From assembly GCF_005938625.1 (NCBI RefSeq), contig NZ_VCNJ01000040.1, positions 219,099-283,098 on the forward strand: a stretch of DNA of 64,000 bases. Direction: 5' to 3'. A model generated the notes under the pieces. That model ran no database searches. It saw only the letters and a list, made by a program, of their open reading frames with translations, and had not been told where the DNA came from. Source of the stretch: Pseudomonas fluorescens. Its GTDB lineage: Bacteria; Pseudomonadota; Gammaproteobacteria; Pseudomonadales; Pseudomonadaceae. Both the position numbers and the translations under genes were made by a program. The first letter of the stretch is position 1. Every line of letters starts with the position of its first letter. Of this stretch, positions 51,303 through 60,836 are shown piece by piece.

Positions 51303-54047
51303 TTAACCGTAATGTGAGCCTCGACGCGGACGATCAAGATATTCGTCATCGTTTACTGAATCATCGTTCGCATGAACGATCTGTAGCGGTGGCGGCTTAA
51401 AGGCGACGGCCAATAACTGTTGTGCCCATTCACTTGGCGCCGCCGACGCCTCTGAAAACAGCGATTGCTGAGGCAAAGTGAATGTTTGCTGAAATGATTG
51501 AAAAGATATCTGCGCATTATCCCCCGGGACGTTCATCGCCACATTGGCCGGCGTATTCAACATCCTGTACTGCACACGCGTCTGCGCTTCCGAGATTTCC
51601 ATGACGTTACCCATCGCGGTACTGGCTGCACCGAGTAATTGGGCCGCGGGATGGGCTGCATGCATCAACAGTTGTCCACCGGTCTTGAAGGTCTTCGCCA
51701 CAGCATCGCGCCTGCCGGCAAGAACCTGCGGGTCTTCGGTCGGACTGTTGAAGGCAACCGACATCGGGCCCATTATCCGACTGGTGTTCTGCTCCCCGAT
51801 AATCTTGCTCATGCCCGCAGAGAGCAGCTCACCGGAGTGATAAAGAATGGGCCCTGATGGCGATGCGGTCTGTGTTCTGACCGCCGCCCTCACATGGGCT
51901 TCATGGGTATTGAGCAGAGAGTCGCTTTTGGCTCCCAGCTTTGCCAATTCATCGGGAATGGCCTTACGGTAGGCCTGTACTTTGGGGTCATTACTGGCTT
52001 CAAAATAGTTTCGCACCGGCTGCATTCCGGCAGCTTGCAGCGGATTGACCAGTTTTTGCTCGGCAAGCTCGTGATAAACCCGATCACCGTTTTTGTTGCC
52101 TGGCTTGCGCCCGTCCCCGTCGGTATACACGATGGGGTTGTTGCGCATTGCCCGATAACGGTTATGCCCGTCTATGGCACCGGCAGGATCAGGATTCAAC
52201 CAGCGTTGCAACCACGGCATGTAATAACGGAAACCATAGTAGTACAGACCCGTTGCATCGCGCTCCTTGCCCGAGTAACGCACGGTTTTGTAACTGATGT
52301 CGCTTTCCTCACTCCACGCGGTCGCACCGAATGGATAGAAATGCTCGCGGCTGATCAGTTGCGCATCTGCCGTCAGTTCCAGACTGATCGATCCCAGATG
52401 ATCATTGAAACTGTAGCGATACTGATCGTTAACGCCTGCCGGCGGCGGGCTCTCCCAGTGCAGGACGCGAATACTGTTCAGGCCGGTCTGCACCGTGATG
52501 ACCTGTAATGCCTCACCGGTGCCGCTGTCCGTGCGCAATTCCAGTGCTGGCAGATAACGCACCTGCGAGACCACGCTACGAGCATGGGTCTGCAACGTAC
52601 GCATCTTGCTCACGCGCTCGCCGTTACCGTTGTAGAAAAATATTTCACCATCATCCGCGCGCGTATCGCGCCGCACTGCCGTCACCGATTGCAGCTGATT
52701 ACGTAGATTCCACTGCAACCGCCGCCCTTGGTCCAGCAGCAGTAAATTGCCGCGAGCGTCGAATGCAGCGGCAATCTCTACCTCATCGGGCGGCACGCCA
52801 TTACGCCACGGCAGGCAACAATTACTGTAGCGGGCAGCCTGCAGATCATGACCTGGGCTTTGTGCCCCCACGTGGATCAACTTGAGCAAATTGCCGCCAG
52901 CGTCATAACGGTAACGTTGCGAGTAATTGGCGATCTCTGTCGGGCCGCCATCACCCGCCCCCGCCTCCCAGCCGCTGGCCTCGCTCAGCTGGTAGAGGCT
53001 GTCGTAGGTGAAGCGGCTGATCGGTTCGATACGCTGGTTGGCGAAGTAGCGCACGGGCAGCGCCCGGTCTTCGATGCTCAGCACATTGCCTGTCCGGTCG
53101 TATTGGTACAGCAGATGCTGCAAGACCACGCCCTGAGCGGTTTCGGCGTGACGCATCATCAGACGCCCATCCTCTTGACGGTAGGTCAGCGTTGTCAGCA
53201 CGCCATTGCCTGCCAGTTCCTGCGTGACCTGCCCTTCTGCGTTGTAGTGAATATCGCTGACCATCGCCCGCCGCTTGGTCGGATGGTTCAACTGCAGGTG
53301 GCGAGCGCGCAAGCGTCCATCGAGGGTCAGCACACTGTCATGTCGGTTACCCTTCGCATCGATCTGCTCGAGCACCGCACCGAGGGGCCCGAAACGCCAA
53401 TGAGTCATTGCGCCCTCACCGGGTTCGAGCAAACGCTGGCGCTCATCGATTGGCTCAGGCCAGTCCGGGGAGACGGCTTCAAGAGTGAAATGCCGGGTAT
53501 TTTCAACGTTCTCCCCAGTGATCGCGAAGGCTTCGAACAGCACGTTTCCCGCCGGGTCATCGTGACGAATCAATTGGCCAAGCTGATTACGCGCCTGATC
53601 GGCATCACCCGGCTGACCATATCCAAAACGCTCAGCGCAACGGCGTGGTTGCAGCTCGCCAGCTTCGAACACCGCCGTCGGCCGCAGTAACAGGTCATGC
53701 ACAATGTCCCGGCGGGTGCCTCGGCTGTCCCAATCCATCAATGTCTCTGAACCCAGACCGAACAGACTGATCTGCACCCCGGCGTCGACGTTGTTCGAGC
53801 GCAGAACCTGCCCGTTCAATGTGTAAACCGCGCTCAGGTTTGGCGGTGCCAGCGGATCATCGCTTTGCTGCGCCCATAATCGCGGGTCCCACTGTGTCAC
53901 TGCGCGACCTGCCGCGTCGTGAGCCGTGCGATGGATGCGCGGTTCAGGTGCCAGATTAGCGTCGCAACGCCAGTAATCGACCCTGCGAACGGCCAGCCCG
54001 CGTGGATCGTTCACTGCCAGCACCGGTGTTTTGCTGAACATGCCCAT
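51303..54047 (-). CDS. RHS-repeat toxin, TccC-like (insecticidal toxin complex C subunit)
   Basis: A 914-residue RHS/YD-repeat protein. It starts MGMFSKTPVLAVNDPRGLAVRRVDYWR, the N-terminus typical of TccC subunits. The body forms YD repeats (RFTYDSLYQLSEASGWE; YRYDAGGNLL), and the conserved core end reads GLYYYGFRYYMPWLQRWLNPDPAGAIDGHNRYRAMRNNPIVYTDGDGR (about residues 619-666). The remaining about 250 residues form the variable toxin domain, with no recognised family. TcC proteins cut themselves at the core end inside the shell. No TcA or TcB genes and no immunity gene are adjacent. I chose the ATG at 54047 with GGGTGAG upstream. Confidence 0.88.
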   Translation of the reverse strand: MGMFSKTPVLAVNDPRGLAVRRVDYWRCDANLAPEPRIHRTAHDAAGRAVTQWDPRLWAQQSDDPLAPPNLSAVYTLNGQVLRSNNVDAGVQISLFGLGSETLMDWDSRGTRRDIVHDLLLRPTAVFEAGELQPRRCAERFGYGQPGDADQARNQLGQLIRHDDPAGNVLFEAFAITGENVENTRHFTLEAVSPDWPEPIDERQRLLEPGEGAMTHWRFGPLGAVLEQIDAKGNRHDSVLTLDGRLRARHLQLNHPTKRRAMVSDIHYNAEGQVTQELAGNGVLTTLTYRQEDGRLMMRHAETAQGVVLQHLLYQYDRTGNVLSIEDRALPVRYFANQRIEPISRFTYDSLYQLSEASGWEAGAGDGGPTEIANYSQRYRYDAGGNLLKLIHVGAQSPGHDLQAARYSNCCLPWRNGVPPDEVEIAAAFDARGNLLLLDQGRRLQWNLRNQLQSVTAVRRDTRADDGEIFFYNGNGERVSKMRTLQTHARSVVSQVRYLPALELRTDSGTGEALQVITVQTGLNSIRVLHWESPPPAGVNDQYRYSFNDHLGSISLELTADAQLISREHFYPFGATAWSEESDISYKTVRYSGKERDATGLYYYGFRYYMPWLQRWLNPDPAGAIDGHNRYRAMRNNPIVYTDGDGRKPGNKNGDRVYHELAEQKLVNPLQAAGMQPVRNYFEASNDPKVQAYRKAIPDELAKLGAKSDSLLNTHEAHVRAAVRTQTASPSGPILYHSGELLSAGMSKIIGEQNTSRIMGPMSVAFNSPTEDPQVLAGRRDAVAKTFKTGGQLLMHAAHPAAQLLGAASTAMGNVMEISEAQTRVQYRMLNTPANVAMNVPGDNAQISFQSFQQTFTLPQQSLFSEASAAPSEWAQQLLAVAFKPPPLQIVHANDDSVNDDEYLDRPRRGSHYG

Positions 54048-54229
54048 GTAACTCACCCTGCACGATAACCGCGTCCTCTGCGCCTGCAATGATCTGAGCA
54101 GACGCGTAGAGATGTGCCTACTGTCAGAAATTACAGTTCCGACCAACGGTTAAATCCCGTGCGCAACGAATGTCCATTCCGCTGGGCCTTCGGTAGGATG
54201 GTGCGCACGAACTCACGGAGCGTTCCAAC

Positions 54230-54694
54230 ATGTTCATCGGCATTCTGCTGGTCATCACCTGGTTGATCCTGCTGTTGCGCTACCCGGCCAAGGCCTTGCC
54301 GGTTTCAGTGGCGGCGGCGATTGGCCTGGGTTTTGTGGCCATGTGGGTGGTGTGGCTGGACAACCGCGAGATCAAACAACTGGCGCGCCTTGAGATGCGT
54401 ATCGCTTACGCTCCGGAGCAATGCCCGGCCGATCGTCCGCTGCAACTGAAAATGAAAAACGCCAACGACGTGCCCCTGACCGAACTGCGCTGGCGCATCG
54501 CAGCCTATGCGCCGGGCGATACGGTTAATCTGGCCGACAACCAATACACCGCGCCACGCTATCGTGGCCCCGGCGAACTGCAGGCCGGCGGCGACTGGGA
54601 AGACTGCCTGCCCATGCCGCCGCTGCGCCCCGGTTATCGCCCGCAAACCCTGGAGTTTCGCGCCGAGCGCTTGCAGGGTAGTTTCTCCGACTGA
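54230..54694 (+). CDS. Small membrane protein of unknown function
   Basis: A 154-residue protein with two N-terminal hydrophobic segments (about residues 3-18 and 23-43, IGILLVITWLILLLRYP and PVSVAAAIGLGFVAMWVVW) and a C-terminal, probably beta-rich, periplasmic domain (LKMKNANDVPLTELRWRIAAYAPGD...). No catalytic motif or family was recognised. RBS ACGGAGCG. It lies 37 bp before the SDR gene and may be cotranscribed. Confidence 0.82.
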   Translation: MFIGILLVITWLILLLRYPAKALPVSVAAAIGLGFVAMWVVWLDNREIKQLARLEMRIAYAPEQCPADRPLQLKMKNANDVPLTELRWRIAAYAPGDTVNLADNQYTAPRYRGPGELQAGGDWEDCLPMPPLRPGYRPQTLEFRAERLQGSFSD

Positions 54695-54731
54695 TCCTCC
54701 CTTCCCCACTTTTTTGCACAAGGAATGCGCC

Positions 54732-55556
54732 ATGCCCGTTGCGTTGATTACCGGTTGTTCCAGCGGCATCGGCCGCGCCCTCGCCGATGCGTTCAAAGTC
54801 GCTGGTTTCGAAGTCTGGGCCAGTGCGCGCAAGGCTGAAGACCTGGCGTTACTGGCGTCTGCCGGGTTCACCGCCGTGCAACTCGACGTCAATGACAGCG
54901 CGGCGCTGGAGCAACTTGGCGAGCGGATCAACCAGCAACACGGCGGCCTCGATGTGCTGATCAACAACGCGGGGTACGGCGCCATGGGGCCGCTGCTCGA
55001 TGGCGGCGTTGCGGCGATGCAACGGCAGTTCGAAACCAATGTGTTTTCGATCGTTGGCGTCACCCGCGCGCTGTTCCCGGTGCTGCGCCGGGCCAAAGGA
55101 TTGGTGGTGAATATCGGCAGTGTTTCCGGCGTATTGGTCACACCGTTTGCCGGTGCTTACTGCGCCTCGAAAGCAGCGGTACATGCCTTGAGCGATGCGC
55201 TGCGCATGGAACTGGCACCGTTCGGTATTCGCGTGATGGAAGTGCAGCCGGGGGCGATCCAGTCGAGTTTTGCCAAGAACGCCGGGCATGAAGCCGAGCA
55301 GGTGATCAATGAACAATCTCCATGGTTTCCGCTGCGTGAGGGCATTCGCGCGCGGGCCAAGGCGTCGCAGGACAAGCCGACGCCGGCCAACGAGTTTGCC
55401 GCTGAGTTACTCAAGGCTGTGCAGCAGAGCAGGCCGCCACGGTTGATCCGCATTGGTAACGGCAGCCGCGCGTTGCCGTTGCTGGCGACGTTGTTGCCCA
55501 AGGGCTTGCTGGAATCGACGTTGATGAAGCGCTTCGGGCTGCGCGAGCGGCTCTGA
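54732..55556 (+). CDS. Short-chain dehydrogenase/reductase
   Basis: A 274-residue cytosolic classical SDR. The cofactor motif is TGCSSGIG (residues 7-14), then NNAGYG, and the catalytic S-x12-Y-x3-K is in GSVSG...YCASKAAV. The C-terminus has a hydrophobic extension (SRALPLLATLLPKGLLESTLMKRFGL). Substrate unknown; related proteins are retinol- or steroid-dehydrogenase-like, but this cannot be decided here. I chose the ATG at 54732 with AAGGAA upstream. Confidence 0.9.
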   Translation: MPVALITGCSSGIGRALADAFKVAGFEVWASARKAEDLALLASAGFTAVQLDVNDSAALEQLGERINQQHGGLDVLINNAGYGAMGPLLDGGVAAMQRQFETNVFSIVGVTRALFPVLRRAKGLVVNIGSVSGVLVTPFAGAYCASKAAVHALSDALRMELAPFGIRVMEVQPGAIQSSFAKNAGHEAEQVINEQSPWFPLREGIRARAKASQDKPTPANEFAAELLKAVQQSRPPRLIRIGNGSRALPLLATLLPKGLLESTLMKRFGLRERL

Positions 55557-55570
55557 GACCGCGCCGACGC

Positions 55571-55648
55571 CATCGCGAGCAGGCCCACTCCTACAGGGGA
55601 TCTTCGGTGTGACACAGATCCGATGCAGGAGTGAGCCTGCTCGCGATG
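55571..55648. repeat. REPIN, ATCGCGAGCAGGC-CACTCCTAC class
   Basis: Arms CATCGCGAGCAGGCCCACTC and GAGTGAGCCTGCTCGCGATG facing each other. Its arm is the same type as the right arm of the element inside algK. Confidence 0.88.
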
Positions 55649-55664
55649 CAGACGACTCGGTCCA

Positions 55665-56534
55665 TCAGTTATCCACAGCGCTCTGATCCACCACGACCGT
55701 GCAAGTAATCCCCGCAGCCAGCAACACTCCCTCCGGTACTTCATCAATGTGAATCCTTACCGGCACTCGCTGCGCCAACCGCACCCAGTTGAACGTCGGA
55801 TTCACATCGGCGATCAGTTCGCGGCTCTCCGGGTTGTCGCGGTCGTAGATGCCGCGCGAAATACTTTCCACATGGCCCTTGAGCACTTCGCCGCTCATCA
55901 ACTGCATGTCGGCTTTGTCACCCACTTTGACGTGGGGCAGTTTGGTCTCTTCGAAGAAGCCATAGACCCAGAACGAGTTCATGTCGACGACGGCCATTTT
56001 CGCCTCGCCGATGCGCGCGTAGTCACCGCGATGCACGTTGAGGTTGGTCACATAACCGTCGACCGCCGCGCGCACTTCGGTGCGTTTGAGGTTGAGTTCG
56101 GCGGCCTCCAGTTGCGCTTGCGCATGTTGGTAATCGGCCAGCGCGGCGTCGGCGATATTGCTGGCGTCGTCGCGGTTTTCCTTAGAGATCACCAGGTTGT
56201 CGAGGTCGGCACGGCGGTGGGCGTTGACCTTGCGCATCTCCCAGGTCGACTTGCGCGAAGCCACCAGCGACTGCGCCTGTTTGACCGCGATGCGGTAGTG
56301 CTCCGGGTCGATCTGCATGAGCAAGTCGCCCTTCTTCACCAGTTGGTTGTCGCGCACCGGCACATCGATGACTTCACCGGTAACGTCGGCGGCGACATTG
56401 ATGATGTCGGCACGCACCCGGCCATCGCGGGTCCACGGCGTGTTCATGTAGTGCTCCCACAACGTGCGGCCGATCCACAGCGCCAGGGCAAGCACCAGCA
56501 GGGTCGCGAGCAGGCTGAAAAACTTTTTCATCAA
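55665..56534 (-). CDS. HlyD-family periplasmic adaptor (AaeA/EmrA-like)
   Basis: Membrane-fusion protein linking the FUSC pump to an outer-membrane channel. The 289-residue protein has an N-terminal anchor (FFSLLATLLVLALALWIG), a lipoyl half-motif (TGEVIDVPVRDNQLVKKGDLLMQIDP), a coiled-coil hairpin (residues about 80-150) and the second half (VRAAVDGYVTNLNVHRGDYARIG). It is the third gene of an operon following a DUF1656 gene and the pump, as in aaeXAB. Probable substrates are aromatic acids, by analogy only. Confidence 0.9.
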   Translation of the reverse strand: MMKKFFSLLATLLVLALALWIGRTLWEHYMNTPWTRDGRVRADIINVAADVTGEVIDVPVRDNQLVKKGDLLMQIDPEHYRIAVKQAQSLVASRKSTWEMRKVNAHRRADLDNLVISKENRDDASNIADAALADYQHAQAQLEAAELNLKRTEVRAAVDGYVTNLNVHRGDYARIGEAKMAVVDMNSFWVYGFFEETKLPHVKVGDKADMQLMSGEVLKGHVESISRGIYDRDNPESRELIADVNPTFNWVRLAQRVPVRIHIDEVPEGVLLAAGITCTVVVDQSAVDN

Positions 56535-56541
56535 GATAGTC

Positions 56542-56742
56542 TCAACGGTAGACAGTCAGCGCCATGGCGCCGAACAGACAGGTAAACAGACTCAAACGCA
56601 ACAGCGCCGGGTGCCAGAAGAAGCGGTACAGATCAAACCCGGACAGGAATCGATCCACCGCCCAGGCCAGTGCCGCAGCGATGAAAAACATCAAGGTCAT
56701 GGTCGGCATGTACACGCCGTGGAAGGCGATTTCACGAGGCAT
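56542..56742 (-). CDS. DUF1656 small membrane protein (AaeX-like)
   Basis: A 66-residue inner-membrane protein with two hydrophobic segments (YMPTMTLMFFIAAALAWAVDRFL and LLRLSLFTCLFGAMALTVY). Found with AaeA/AaeB-type efflux genes. I chose the ATG at 56742 because AAGGA is 7 nt upstream (MPREIAFHG). It overlaps the end of the pump gene, showing translational coupling. Role unknown. Confidence 0.88.
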   Translation of the reverse strand: MPREIAFHGVYMPTMTLMFFIAAALAWAVDRFLSGFDLYRFFWHPALLRLSLFTCLFGAMALTVYR

Positions 56743-58924
56743 GGGCAAGTCCTTCGGGCTTGGCGACGGCGTAGGCAGCGAGAGGTGATTGCGGGTCGAG
56801 CAGCGAAGTGCGGATGAAGTGCAGATAGCTCTTCACCCGACGCAACGCCGAGGTGTCGAAGTGTGGGGCGAACGGTTCGTCAGTGGCCGCTACGCGACTG
56901 ATCGCATGGTCGACCGCGACCAGTGCGCGTTCGAGATTGCTGGAGTTCGGTTGCAGAAACAGCCGCACCAGCGCGCGGCCCATCACGCGGATCGCCTGGC
57001 GCCACGGCTGCGATTCGGCATAGGCCGGGTGCACCGGCAAAATCGCCTGCTCCTTGCGCAACTCGATGATCGCGTGACCGACTTCGAGCACCACAAACAT
57101 CCAGCGCAGCAGACTTTTCTGCACCTTCGGCTGACCCGCCGCGAGCCCGTAGGCCTGATGCAGCAAATCTCGGGTGCGGCTCTCGAAACTCGAGGCCAGA
57201 CCTTTGAGTTTGCCGCTGATCGCGTAGACCACTTGGCCGCGCAGATCCTGCTCCAGGCGCTTCCACAGCCAGCGACTGTTCGGCGGCAGAATAATCGCCC
57301 CGGCAGCGGCACAGACCAGCATGCCCATGACCATGGCGATGTAGTCGTTGATGAAGGTGTAAGGGTTGTAGATCGTCAGGTTGTCCGGCACCGAACCGGT
57401 ACTGAAGAAGATCAACAAACCGAGGCCGACACCGGCGAATTGCGGACGTGATGTGAGGAACGAGCCGAGCACGATCACCGGCGCGAGCATCACGCACAGC
57501 AGTGGAAAACCGTCGATCCACGGGAAGATGAAAAACATCTCGACGAAGCCGATCAGCGCGCCGAGCAAGGTGCCGCAAGCCATTTGGAATGCCATGCGTT
57601 TCGGATTTGGTGTGGCGGCGGAGAGGCCCACGGTGGCAGCGGCGATCAGGGTCATGGTCGCGCCGCTTGGCCATGCGGTGGCAACCCAGTAACTGCCCAG
57701 CACGATGAGAATGAACGAAGCGCGAATGCCCGACGCAGCGGCGGCCCACCAGTTGGTTTGCGGGGTGAAAGGTTCGTCCCAGCGCTCGCGTTCGTGGCGG
57801 TGATCGGCCAGGGAAGCGTGGGTCTGTGCATAACTGTGCAGATCGTCGACGAAGCGGTAGAGCAATTCGTAGGCGGTGTGGAAATCCAGTTGTTCGGCGT
57901 CGCTTGGATCGGTGTCCTGAAAGATCGCACGCAGGCTGCGCACGCGGGCGGGCAAGCCTTCCTTGTAGCTCGCCAATGCCGTCGCCAAACGGCCGGCATC
58001 AGGGCTGGTCAGGGCGCGGCCACTGAAGCCGTCGAGCACTTCGGCCAAGTCCTGCAAGCCCGGTCTGATAGCTGCAACAACGTGCTCTTCACCGTTGCCG
58101 CGCAAGCGTTCGAGCAATTGGTGCAGGGCGTTGAAGCGCGTGGTGATGCCCATGAACTCGCTGTTCAAGCGGCTCAGGCGACCATTGCGCCGACGCATGT
58201 GCGGGTCTTCGAACACGGTGACGCTGCGCAAGCCTTCAAGGCCCACGGCTTCAGCGATAAAGCGCACGTTGCTGGCTTCGAAGGCGTCCGCTTTGCTACG
58301 TCCGCGCAGGCCATCGGTGACGAACAGCGCAAATACACCGAAGCGCTGATACAAGGCGTTGCGCATGGCCGCGCTGGCGGTTTGCGGGAGGATCGCGGCG
58401 CTGATCAGCGTCGAGCAGAGAATCCCCAGCGAGATCTCCAGCACTCGCCACACTGCTGCCATGAACGCGCCGTCCGGGTGCGCCAGCGCCGGTAATCCGA
58501 CCATCGCTGCGGTGTAACCGGCGAGGACAAAACCGTAGGCGCGGAAGTTGCGGCAACGTGCGGCGCCGGCCGAGCAGATGCCGACCCAGATCGCCAGCGA
58601 GCCGAGGAACAGTTCAGTGTTCTGCGCAAACAACGCGATCAGCGTGACCATCATCGCCGACCCGGCCAGCGTCCCGAGGAAGCGATAGAAACTCTTGGCA
58701 AACACCTGGCCGCTCTGCGGCTGCATGACGATGAACACGGTGATCATCGCCGTGCGCGGTTGCGGCAATTCCAGGCGCATGGCCAGCCACAGGGTGAGGA
58801 ACGCGGCGAGCAACACCTTGAAGATATAGACCCAGGTCACGCCATCGCTGCGCGCCCAGTCGAAAAAACCACGGCGCCATTCCAGGGAGTAGAGCCAGCG
58901 TAGAGGTGCGGGCAAGGGAGTCAT
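56732..58924 (-). CDS. FUSC/AaeB-like aromatic-acid efflux pump
   Basis: A 730-residue inner-membrane protein. Two blocks of hydrophobic segments (residues about 30-185 and 385-530) flank a cytosolic domain of about 200 residues, and a cytosolic C-terminal tail follows, the pattern of the FUSC/AaeB family. GLPALAHPDGAFMAAVWRVLEISLGIL and SGATMTLIAAATVGLSAATPNP are typical. It is the second gene of the operon with the NodT-type channel upstream and DUF1656-HlyD downstream. Substrate not determined. Confidence 0.92.
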   Translation of the reverse strand: MTPLPAPLRWLYSLEWRRGFFDWARSDGVTWVYIFKVLLAAFLTLWLAMRLELPQPRTAMITVFIVMQPQSGQVFAKSFYRFLGTLAGSAMMVTLIALFAQNTELFLGSLAIWVGICSAGAARCRNFRAYGFVLAGYTAAMVGLPALAHPDGAFMAAVWRVLEISLGILCSTLISAAILPQTASAAMRNALYQRFGVFALFVTDGLRGRSKADAFEASNVRFIAEAVGLEGLRSVTVFEDPHMRRRNGRLSRLNSEFMGITTRFNALHQLLERLRGNGEEHVVAAIRPGLQDLAEVLDGFSGRALTSPDAGRLATALASYKEGLPARVRSLRAIFQDTDPSDAEQLDFHTAYELLYRFVDDLHSYAQTHASLADHRHERERWDEPFTPQTNWWAAAASGIRASFILIVLGSYWVATAWPSGATMTLIAAATVGLSAATPNPKRMAFQMACGTLLGALIGFVEMFFIFPWIDGFPLLCVMLAPVIVLGSFLTSRPQFAGVGLGLLIFFSTGSVPDNLTIYNPYTFINDYIAMVMGMLVCAAAGAIILPPNSRWLWKRLEQDLRGQVVYAISGKLKGLASSFESRTRDLLHQAYGLAAGQPKVQKSLLRWMFVVLEVGHAIIELRKEQAILPVHPAYAESQPWRQAIRVMGRALVRLFLQPNSSNLERALVAVDHAISRVAATDEPFAPHFDTSALRRVKSYLHFIRTSLLDPQSPLAAYAVAKPEGLAHAS

Positions 58925-58961
58925 GAGTTCTGCTCAAAAAAATCGGGTCGGACCGGGACCC

Positions 58962-59051
58962 TGTGGGAGCGAGCTTGCTCGCGAATGCGGTGAGTCAGTC
59001 AACCAATGTGCTGGCTGACACGCCCTCTTCGCGAGCAAGCTCGCTCCCACA
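58962..59051. repeat. REPIN between the outer-membrane channel and pump genes
   Basis: Perfect arms GTGGGAGCGAGCTTGCTCGC / GCGAGCAAGCTCGCTCCCAC, inside the efflux operon. Confidence 0.9.
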
Positions 59052-59061
59052 GGTTGTGTGT

Positions 59062-60561
59062 TCAACGCAGGAGCGCCGGGGTTTTCGGCGCTTGGGTTTT
59101 CTCGGCCGTCGGCACGTCGTTGCCGGCACCCAGCCCTCCACCCAGCGCAGTCACCAGTTCGGCATGTGCACTGAGCCGCGCCGCCTGCACCTGCTGCTGC
59201 ACCTGCTGCTGTTTGAACAGCAAGGTCTGCGCATTGAGCACGTTGAGGTAGTCGGTAAGGCCGCGCTGGTAAGCGATCATCGCGATGTCGTAAGTCTTCT
59301 GCGCCGTGGCCACCGACTCGGCGGCAAAACCCTGCTGCTTGTCCATCGACTCACGGCGGATCAACTGGTCGGAGATGTTCTTCAGCGCATTCACCAGCGT
59401 CTGGTTGTAATGCGCCACGGCAATGTCATAACCGGCGGAAGCCTCGCCCAATTCGGAGCGCAAACGCCCTCCGTCAAAGATCGGCAGCGAGATCGCCGGG
59501 CCGACGTTGTAGTTGAGTTTCTTGCCGGTCAAAAACTCCAGCGCGCCACCGCCGGTGGCCATGTAGCCGAGGCTGCCGACCAGATCGACGTTGGGGTAAA
59601 AACCGGCGTGCGCCACATCGATACCGCGCGCCTGCGCCGCGACCTGCCAGCGACTGGCGACCACATCCGGACGCTGGCCGAGCAGTTCGGCGGGCAATGC
59701 CGACGGCAGTTTCAGCGCAGCACCGAGGGACAGCGTCGGACGCTGCAACAGCGCCCCCTCCCCCGGCCCTTTACCCGCCAGCGCTGCAAGTTGATTGCGA
59801 CTGAGGGCAATCTCCTCATCCAGTGCATCGATTTGCCGATGGGTTTCCGGCAACGGTGTTTCCGCCTGACTGACTTCGAAGTGCGTGCCGATCCCGCCGT
59901 TCAAACGTTTCTGCGCCAGATCGAGAATCTGCTGTTGCTGTTTGAGCGTCGCCGCGACGATGTCGCGTTGCGCGTAATGCAGCGACAGTTCGATGTAGGC
60001 GCGGACGATGTTGTTCTGCAATTCCAGCTGCGCCAGTCGCGCCTCAGCGGCGCTCATGTGCGCCAGATCCACCGCCCGCTCACTGGCATTGCTTTCACGA
60101 CCCCAGAGGTCGAGCGCGTAGCTGAAACCCAGCGCGGCGTTGTTGTCCCAGGTGGTGGTGTTGGCCAGCTCGCCGGGGCCATAGAACTGATCGGTCGGCC
60201 AGTTGTGGCGTTTGAGGGTCGACTCGCCGTTGATCTGCAACGACTCGGCGGCTTCGGCGACACCGGCCATGGCTTTGGCCTGGCGCACTCGCGCGGCGGC
60301 CATGGCCATGGTCGGGCTACCTTGCACGGCGAGGTCGATCCAGCGATTGAGTTGCGGGTCACCGTAGGCTTGCCACCATTGCGCGGTGGGCCAATTGGCG
60401 TCACGGGCGGCATGGGCGATGGCGTCGTCGGTGGCCAGTGAATTGGCTTCCAATGCCTTGCCCTGCGGGGCAATTCCTTCGGTTGAGATGCAGCCGCCAA
60501 GACCCAGGGTAAAAGCCAGAACACTGAGCGGCAAAAGCGCTCTGTTGATGCGACGCGGCAC
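59062..60561 (-). CDS. Outer-membrane efflux channel lipoprotein (NodT family)
   Basis: TolC-like channel of the efflux operon, 499 residues. The lipobox is LGGC with Cys at about residue 24 (LLPLSVLAFTLGLGGCIS). The two OEP repeats have DLWGRESNASERAVDLAHMSAAEARLAQ and VANP-like blocks with long helices. First gene of the operon; it diverges from the LysR regulator. With the pump and adaptor it would form a complete trans-envelope system. Confidence 0.92.
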   Translation of the reverse strand: MPRRINRALLPLSVLAFTLGLGGCISTEGIAPQGKALEANSLATDDAIAHAARDANWPTAQWWQAYGDPQLNRWIDLAVQGSPTMAMAAARVRQAKAMAGVAEAAESLQINGESTLKRHNWPTDQFYGPGELANTTTWDNNAALGFSYALDLWGRESNASERAVDLAHMSAAEARLAQLELQNNIVRAYIELSLHYAQRDIVAATLKQQQQILDLAQKRLNGGIGTHFEVSQAETPLPETHRQIDALDEEIALSRNQLAALAGKGPGEGALLQRPTLSLGAALKLPSALPAELLGQRPDVVASRWQVAAQARGIDVAHAGFYPNVDLVGSLGYMATGGGALEFLTGKKLNYNVGPAISLPIFDGGRLRSELGEASAGYDIAVAHYNQTLVNALKNISDQLIRRESMDKQQGFAAESVATAQKTYDIAMIAYQRGLTDYLNVLNAQTLLFKQQQVQQQVQAARLSAHAELVTALGGGLGAGNDVPTAEKTQAPKTPALLR

Positions 60562-60600
60562 AGCTGCGAATTCCTGAGAGAGGGGTAGATCGAGGACCCG

Positions 60601-60686
60601 TGCAGGAGCTGCCGCAGGCTGCGATCTTTTGATCTTGATTCCCTTAAAACAAAATCAAAAGATCGCAGCCTTCGGCAGCGCCTACC
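60601..60686. repeat. REPIN, GCAGGAGCTGCCG class
   Basis: Inverted arms (GCAGGAGCTGCCGCAGGCTG and its partner ending GGCAGCGCCTAC) in the divergent efflux/LysR promoter region. Confidence 0.88.
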
Positions 60687-60836
60687 GGGATCGGCGCAAT
60701 TCTAGGGGGCGCCCTCAATGGCGATAAGCTGGGAATTCTGTGAATCTTTGTTACGGTTAACGAGATAATCCCTTGGTCGGGGGTCTCGCCCCTGAAACTT
60801 CGTGTCACAATTTGCCATCTCCCTTGAGAGCACCCC

